Notes under the pieces: generated by a model
The model's input: only the letters and a program-made list of their open reading frames with translations
Database searches by the model: none
Told to the model about the DNA's origin: nothing
Program-made: the position numbers and the translations under genes
Shown here: piece by piece, positions 60,032 through 64,000 of the stretch
Numbering within the stretch: the stretch's first letter is position 1
Layout: each line of letters opens with the position of its first letter
Source of the DNA: Polynucleobacter sp. MWH-UH25E
Lineage (GTDB): Bacteria; Pseudomonadota; Gammaproteobacteria; Burkholderiales; Burkholderiaceae
DNA length: 64,000 nt
Reading direction: 5' to 3'
NCBI RefSeq assembly: GCF_018687095.1
Contig: NZ_CP061286.1
Location: forward strand, 186,001-250,000

Positions 60032-61312
60032 ATGATGAGCACAGAAATTCAGAAAATAATGCAGGATATTGGGCAACGAGCACGCAGTGCTTCGCGTGCT
60101 ATGGCTCGCGCATCTAGCGAGCAAAAGAACCAAGCTTTATTGCACATTGCTAAGTTAGTTCGCCAAAAAGCAGATGAGATTCAAAAAGTAAATGCTGTAG
60201 ATGTTGAGCGTGCCAAAGCGAATGGTCAGGATGCTGCATTTGTGGATCGTCTTACTATGACGCCAAAGACGATTGAAACGATGGCTTTGGGTCTTGAACA
60301 GATTGTTTCTCTGGAAGATCCGATTGGAAAAATCTCAGCCCTGAAAAAACAGGCTTCTGGAATCGAACTTGGTCAGATGAGAGTGCCTTTGGGTGTAATC
60401 GGGATTATTTATGAATCACGCCCAAACGTCACGATAGATGCTGCCGCATTGTGTCTCAAATCAGGTAATGCGGTGATATTGCGTGGTGGTTCGGAGGCGA
60501 TTGATTCCAACACATTGTTGGCACAAATCATTCAAGAAGGGCTTGCTGCGGCAAATCTTCCTAAAGATGCGGTGCAGGTAGTGACCACCACCGATCGCAG
60601 TGCGGTAGGTGAAATGATCACCATGACGCAATACATTGATGTGATTGTTCCTCGCGGAGGAAAAAGTCTGATTGCACGTCTCATGGCGGAAGCCCGTGTG
60701 CCGATGATTAAGCACTTAGATGGTATTTGCCATACTTACATTGACGCAGATGCTGATCTGGCGATGGCGGTTAAAGTTTGCGATAACGCAAAGACACAGC
60801 GTTATGCGCCCTGTAATGCCATGGAAACACTATTGGTCAATAAAGATATTGCGGCAAAGGTTTTGCCAGAGTTATGTAAGATCTATCAGGATAAGGGTGT
60901 TGAATTACGTGTTGATGCCGCCACCCGCACTACTTTGGAAGCGAGTGGTTTCAAAAATTTAGTCGATGCTACCGAAGAAGACTGGCAAACAGAATACCTT
61001 GCCCCAATTTTGTCAATCAAGACAGTCGCTGATATCGATGAAGCCATGAATCATATTGAGCGTTATGGCAGCAAGCATACGGATGCGATTATTACGAATA
61101 ACAAATCGAATGCAGATCGATTTTTGCGCGAGGTGGATAGCGCTAGCGTGATGGTCAATGCGAGTACGCGCTTTGCTGATGGTTTTGAATATGGCCTAGG
61201 CGCTGAAATTGGTATCTCTAATGACAAGTTACATGCCCGCGGACCGGTTGGCTTGGATGGACTTACTTCGCTGAAGTATGTTGTCTTAGGCCATGGTGAA
61301 ATCCGGACTTAA
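60032..61312 (+). CDS. proA: Gamma-glutamyl phosphate reductase
   Basis: ProA reduces gamma-glutamyl phosphate in the second step of proline synthesis. The 426-residue product has GVIGIIYESRPNVTIDAAAL (about 126-145), the catalytic-cysteine region DNAKTQRYAPCNAMETLL and FADGFEYGLGAEIGIS near the C-terminus. It starts at ATG 60032 or 60035. In this genome proA is about 42 kb from proB, next to holA as in other Burkholderiales. Confidence 0.97.
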   Translation: MMSTEIQKIMQDIGQRARSASRAMARASSEQKNQALLHIAKLVRQKADEIQKVNAVDVERAKANGQDAAFVDRLTMTPKTIETMALGLEQIVSLEDPIGKISALKKQASGIELGQMRVPLGVIGIIYESRPNVTIDAAALCLKSGNAVILRGGSEAIDSNTLLAQIIQEGLAAANLPKDAVQVVTTTDRSAVGEMITMTQYIDVIVPRGGKSLIARLMAEARVPMIKHLDGICHTYIDADADLAMAVKVCDNAKTQRYAPCNAMETLLVNKDIAAKVLPELCKIYQDKGVELRVDAATRTTLEASGFKNLVDATEEDWQTEYLAPILSIKTVADIDEAMNHIERYGSKHTDAIITNNKSNADRFLREVDSASVMVNASTRFADGFEYGLGAEIGISNDKLHARGPVGLDGLTSLKYVVLGHGEIRT

Positions 61313-61339
61313 CTGACAGATTAAAAGATCGAATCCATC

Positions 61340-61765
61340 ATGACAAACGCATACCTTTGGGTAAAAACGCTTCATATTGTGTTCATTACCTCTTGGTTTG
61401 CTGGATTGTTTTATCTCCCCAGAATTTACGTAAACCTGGCGGATGAGAAAAATCCCGATGCCTATGCCCGTCTTTTAGGAATGGCGGACAGACTTTATCG
61501 CTTTATGACTATCCTAGCTGTGCCAGCTATTTTGCTTGGACTAACCCTTTGGCTTGGGTTTGGTATTGGTGCTGGTGATGTATGGATGCATGCCAAACTA
61601 TTCTTTGTCTTTTTGGTGATGGGTTATCACCATGCTTGTTTTAGTTTGCTCAAGAAGTTTCGGGCTGATCTCAACACCAGATCTGGCGTTTGGTATCGCT
61701 GGTTCAACGAAGTTCCTGTGATTTTGTTATTGGTGATTGTGGCCTTGGTGATTTTCAAGCCCTAA
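61340..61765 (+). CDS. hemJ: HemJ-like protoporphyrinogen oxidase (CopD-related membrane protein)
   Basis: HemJ oxidises protoporphyrinogen IX in haem synthesis and is a small inner-membrane protein. The 141-residue product has four hydrophobic segments and the expected histidines in WVKTLHIVFITSWFAG (His11), WMHAKLFF and GYHHACF. Length and order of motifs fit HemJ better than the CopD copper protein. It follows proA after 27 bases. hemL lies nearby at 63.6 kb, which agrees with a tetrapyrrole role. Confidence 0.9.
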   Translation: MTNAYLWVKTLHIVFITSWFAGLFYLPRIYVNLADEKNPDAYARLLGMADRLYRFMTILAVPAILLGLTLWLGFGIGAGDVWMHAKLFFVFLVMGYHHACFSLLKKFRADLNTRSGVWYRWFNEVPVILLLVIVALVIFKP

Positions 61766-61845
61766 GCAGTCAACCAAGTATTTCTGTTAAGCAATTAAAG
61801 CCCTGAATTTTTTATTCCCATTTTTCATTTAAGACTGTTAGCCCT

Positions 61846-63303
61846 ATGCGATTTTTTGTTGTTTGCCCAGGCGGTTTAGAAGTTCCGCTAGCGCAGGAGC
61901 TAGCGGAAATTGCTCAGCGTCCAGATGCTCAAGCCTTGGGAGCATGGGTTATCGACCCAACTCCAACCAGTCCTACTGGTGGTATTGGGCTTGCTGGACC
62001 GCTCTCAGCGGCAATGGCCCTGAATCTGCACTCCAGAATTGCTAGTCGTGTCTTGTTGCAAATGGCCCAGGCGCCTTATCGACAAGAAGATGATCTTTAT
62101 AAATTAGCCTCCGGTCTAGCTTGGGAAGATTGGTTTAGCTCAAAGCAGACATTAAGAGTGGATGTAACAGCCCATCGCTCACCTTTGAAGAGTTTAAATT
62201 TCGCAACCCTGAAGATTAAGGATGCGATTGTGGATCGCTTGCGAGACGTCACTGGTGATCGCCCCAATATCGATACGACCTTTCCGGACGTTCGTGTACA
62301 AGCGCATTTAACCGCAACCCATGTCACGATTTATTTAGATACTTCTGGTGAGGCTCTTTTCAAGCGCGGTTGGCGTGATGAAAAAGGGGATGCTCCCTTA
62401 AAAGAAAATTTAGCGGCAGGCATTTTGACAATCACAGGCTGGAGGCCTGGGCAGACTCTGTTCGATCCCATGTGTGGCAGTGGAACCTTTTTAATTGAAG
62501 CAGCGCATAAGGCGCTGGCTATTCCTCCTGGAGGCATTCGGGCTGGGATGTATGGTGATGGCGCTAAGCCCAGCAAATTGGCTTATCGCCCACTAGTGAC
62601 CTCTGCTGATGGGTTTGGTTTCCAGAGACTGAAGCCATTTAACGAAGCTGCCGAACAAAAGCGCTGGGCAAGTTTAAAAGAGTCATCCTTAAATGAGATT
62701 CTGGGAAAACGTAAACAATATCCAGATGCTCAGTCCCTGGGAATTAGCGGTAGCGATATTAACGAGAAGTTGGTTTCGATGTTCAAAGGCAATTGGCAAA
62801 GAGCGCAATTACCGGATCAGCCACCAGTTAGACAGGTCGACGCAATGGCAAGTAAGCCGCCGAGTAATACGCAAGATGGAATCATGTTGTTGAATCCTCC
62901 TTATGGAGAGCGTTTGGTAATTAAGGGGGGTCGTGGCCAAGGTACTAATTTGCGCGATGTAAGTGATGACACTAGTGAACCAGAAAACCGTTTCGAGCTG
63001 AACCTGGAAACAGGTCGACAAAGCGCCAAACGATCCAGTCGGGAATCTCTTAAAAAACTCCAAGCTCAGGAAGAGCAAGACCCTAAATTTGTGGAGTTCT
63101 TGCGTCAATTTGGACAACACCTTAAAAATGCTTTTGGTGGCTGGAATGTCTTTGTATTGACTGCCGATATGGCTTTGCCGGGCCAACTACGGATTAAAGA
63201 GTCAAAACGCACCCCTTTATTTAACGGCCCTCTGGAGTGCCGACTATTTAAATTTGAGATGCATCAAAAACGTGCTGTAAGTTCGCATTCCGAGGCTGAA
63301 TGA
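61846..63303 (+). CDS. RlmL-type 23S rRNA (guanine-N2) methyltransferase with THUMP domain
   Basis: A 485-residue N2-guanine RNA methyltransferase like the N-terminal half of E. coli RlmL (m2G2445). Features in order: an N-terminal ferredoxin-like and THUMP region (about 1-160), a hinge GEALFKRGWRDEKGDAPLKE, the SAM site LFDPMCGSGTFLIEAA (about 206-221), and the catalytic MLLNPPYGERL (about 347-357). A charged, low-complexity insert (about 358-415) follows the NPPY motif. The RlmK half is absent. No catalytic residue appears missing. Confidence 0.88.
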   Translation: MRFFVVCPGGLEVPLAQELAEIAQRPDAQALGAWVIDPTPTSPTGGIGLAGPLSAAMALNLHSRIASRVLLQMAQAPYRQEDDLYKLASGLAWEDWFSSKQTLRVDVTAHRSPLKSLNFATLKIKDAIVDRLRDVTGDRPNIDTTFPDVRVQAHLTATHVTIYLDTSGEALFKRGWRDEKGDAPLKENLAAGILTITGWRPGQTLFDPMCGSGTFLIEAAHKALAIPPGGIRAGMYGDGAKPSKLAYRPLVTSADGFGFQRLKPFNEAAEQKRWASLKESSLNEILGKRKQYPDAQSLGISGSDINEKLVSMFKGNWQRAQLPDQPPVRQVDAMASKPPSNTQDGIMLLNPPYGERLVIKGGRGQGTNLRDVSDDTSEPENRFELNLETGRQSAKRSSRESLKKLQAQEEQDPKFVEFLRQFGQHLKNAFGGWNVFVLTADMALPGQLRIKESKRTPLFNGPLECRLFKFEMHQKRAVSSHSEAE

Positions 63304-63390
63304 AGTGGCAATGCGTTTTAAAATGAAAGCGAGCAATCGGTGTATCGTCACAATGCGTTAACTCTATTGATATAAGCGGAGATAGTATTC

Positions 63391-63561
63391 ATGGAATTCA
63401 AAACCTATATGTGTCTGATTTGTGGGTGGGTATATGACGAGGCTGCGGGTTTGCCGGATGAAGGTATTGCTCCAGGCACTCTCTGGAAAGATGTGCCAAT
63501 GAATTGGACTTGTCCAGAGTGTGGTGCCCGCAAAGAAGATTTTGAAATGATGGCAATCTAA
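63391..63561 (+). CDS. Rubredoxin
   Basis: A small electron carrier of 56 residues, missed by length filters. It has both CxxC iron-binding knuckles, MCLICGWVYDEAAG and WTCPECGARKEDFE, and the usual aromatic pattern. GGAGATAG precedes the ATG. It likely passes electrons to an oxygenase or other redox enzyme; the partner is not visible. In many relatives a thiD gene lies between rubredoxin and hemL; here hemL starts 41 bases later. Confidence 0.95.
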   Translation: MEFKTYMCLICGWVYDEAAGLPDEGIAPGTLWKDVPMNWTCPECGARKEDFEMMAI

Positions 63562-63602
63562 TAAATTATTAGCAACAAAAATAGATCAGGATTGAGATAA
63601 GC

Positions 63603-64000
63603 GTGAGTCAAAACGAGGCTTTATTCGAGCGAGCACAAAAGACTATTCCGGGCGGAGTCAATTCTCCAGTGCGTGCCTTTCGTCAAGTAGGCGGCACACC
63701 TCGTTTTGTAACCAAAGCTCAAGGCCCCTATTTTTGGGATGCTGATAACAAGCGTTACATCGATTTAATTATGTCCTGGGGTCCCATGATTGTTGGTCAT
63801 GCGAACCCGGAAGTAGTTGAGGCAGTTCAAAAAGCAGCTTCAACCAGTTTTAGCTACGGCGCTCCTACTCAAGGCGAGATAGAGCTTGCAGAGCGCATCT
63901 GCGCATTGATGCCTAGTGTTGAGCAGGTACGAATGGTTTCGAGTGGAACTGAGGCGACGATGAGTGCTTTACGTTTGGCTCGAGGTTTTACTGGGCGAGA
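63603..64000 (+). CDS. hemL: Glutamate-1-semialdehyde 2,1-aminomutase, N-terminal part
   Basis: HemL makes 5-aminolevulinate from glutamate-1-semialdehyde in tetrapyrrole synthesis. The first 132 residues are in the window: the start MSQNEALFERAQKTIPGGVN with SPVRAF, then DLIMSWGPMIVGHANPEV, and MVSSGTEATMSALRLARG with the pyridoxal-phosphate phosphate-binding segment. The start is GTG 63603, preceded by GAGATAAG. The catalytic lysine lies beyond the window end. Confidence 0.95.
   Translation, partial: MSQNEALFERAQKTIPGGVNSPVRAFRQVGGTPRFVTKAQGPYFWDADNKRYIDLIMSWGPMIVGHANPEVVEAVQKAASTSFSYGAPTQGEIELAERICALMPSVEQVRMVSSGTEATMSALRLARGFTGR

Overview
The window is a compact, moderately AT-rich bacterial chromosome segment. 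Gene content and order point to the Burkholderiales, most likely the freshwater genus Polynucleobacter (inference from protein sequence style and synteny). Betaproteobacterial gene blocks are recognisable: argJ / DUF815 ATPase / mutT / zapD / coaE / pilD-pilC-pilB; ispB | rplU-rpmA-obgE-proB; rppH | proS | ffh | ccsA-like | ampD | nrdAB | histone H1-like; accB-accC-prmA; maeB, barstar-like, rsmE, tkt, gap; fur | bamE-dapB-leuS-lptE-holA-proA. I see no transposase, phage gene, CRISPR array, rRNA or confident tRNA.

Layout. 1-3.3 kb: end of a molybdenum hydroxylase, then argJ, a DUF815 ATPase and a Nudix hydrolase. 3.3-8.6 kb, minus strand: CorC-like protein, short pilB, pilC and pilD, coaE, zapD. 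8.7-14.7 kb is the most accessory part: DNA repair methyltransferase, squalene-synthase-like enzyme, sodium/solute symporter, ketopantoate-reductase-like protein, FAH-family hydrolase and a selenocysteine-free GrdB-like protein. 14.7-24.4 kb: quinone side-chain synthesis, ribosomal proteins, ObgE, a short ProB, RppH, ProS, Ffh, a cytochrome c assembly-like protein and a fused AmpD. 24.6-29.6 kb: nrdAB with two NrdR-type boxes, then a Lys/Ala-rich histone H1-like gene with a frame break. 29.6-35.4 kb, minus strand: PfkB kinase, a PrmA-DUF3426 fusion, accC, accB, aroQ, tlpA-like. 35.4-42.3 kb: mpl, fabG-like, RNase II-like, TonB-like, aroE, mtgA. 42.3-46.3 kb: pyrF, corA, pncC, pgpA, thiL. 46.4-53.4 kb: maeB, orphan barstar-like, rsmE, tkt, gap. 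53.5-64 kb: fur, bamE, dapB, leuS, lptE, holA, proA, hemJ, an RlmL-type methyltransferase, rubredoxin and the start of hemL.

Most genes are housekeeping: translation, nucleotide and amino acid synthesis, cell envelope and central carbon metabolism. Spacing is very tight, with 4-base stop/start overlaps and convergent genes sharing stop regions. Several proteins are reduced or fused: PilB, PilC and PilD are short, ProB lacks its PUA domain, AmpD is fused to a PP0621-like zinc-ribbon leader, and PrmA is fused to a membrane DUF3426 domain. This fits genome streamlining.

The strongest unusual signals are two nine-adenine runs at reading-frame decision points. One lies in the H1-like gene, where a -1 slip on A AAA AAG would bypass an immediate stop and add a 42-residue tail that reads as a genuine protein end. 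The other lies at the PrmA/DUF3426 junction, where a slip would instead release a normal-length PrmA. Next are the uncharacterised GrdB-like/FAH/ketopantoate-reductase/symporter neighbourhood and a large palindrome upstream of the orphan barstar-like gene. No clearly new defence or mobile system is visible.
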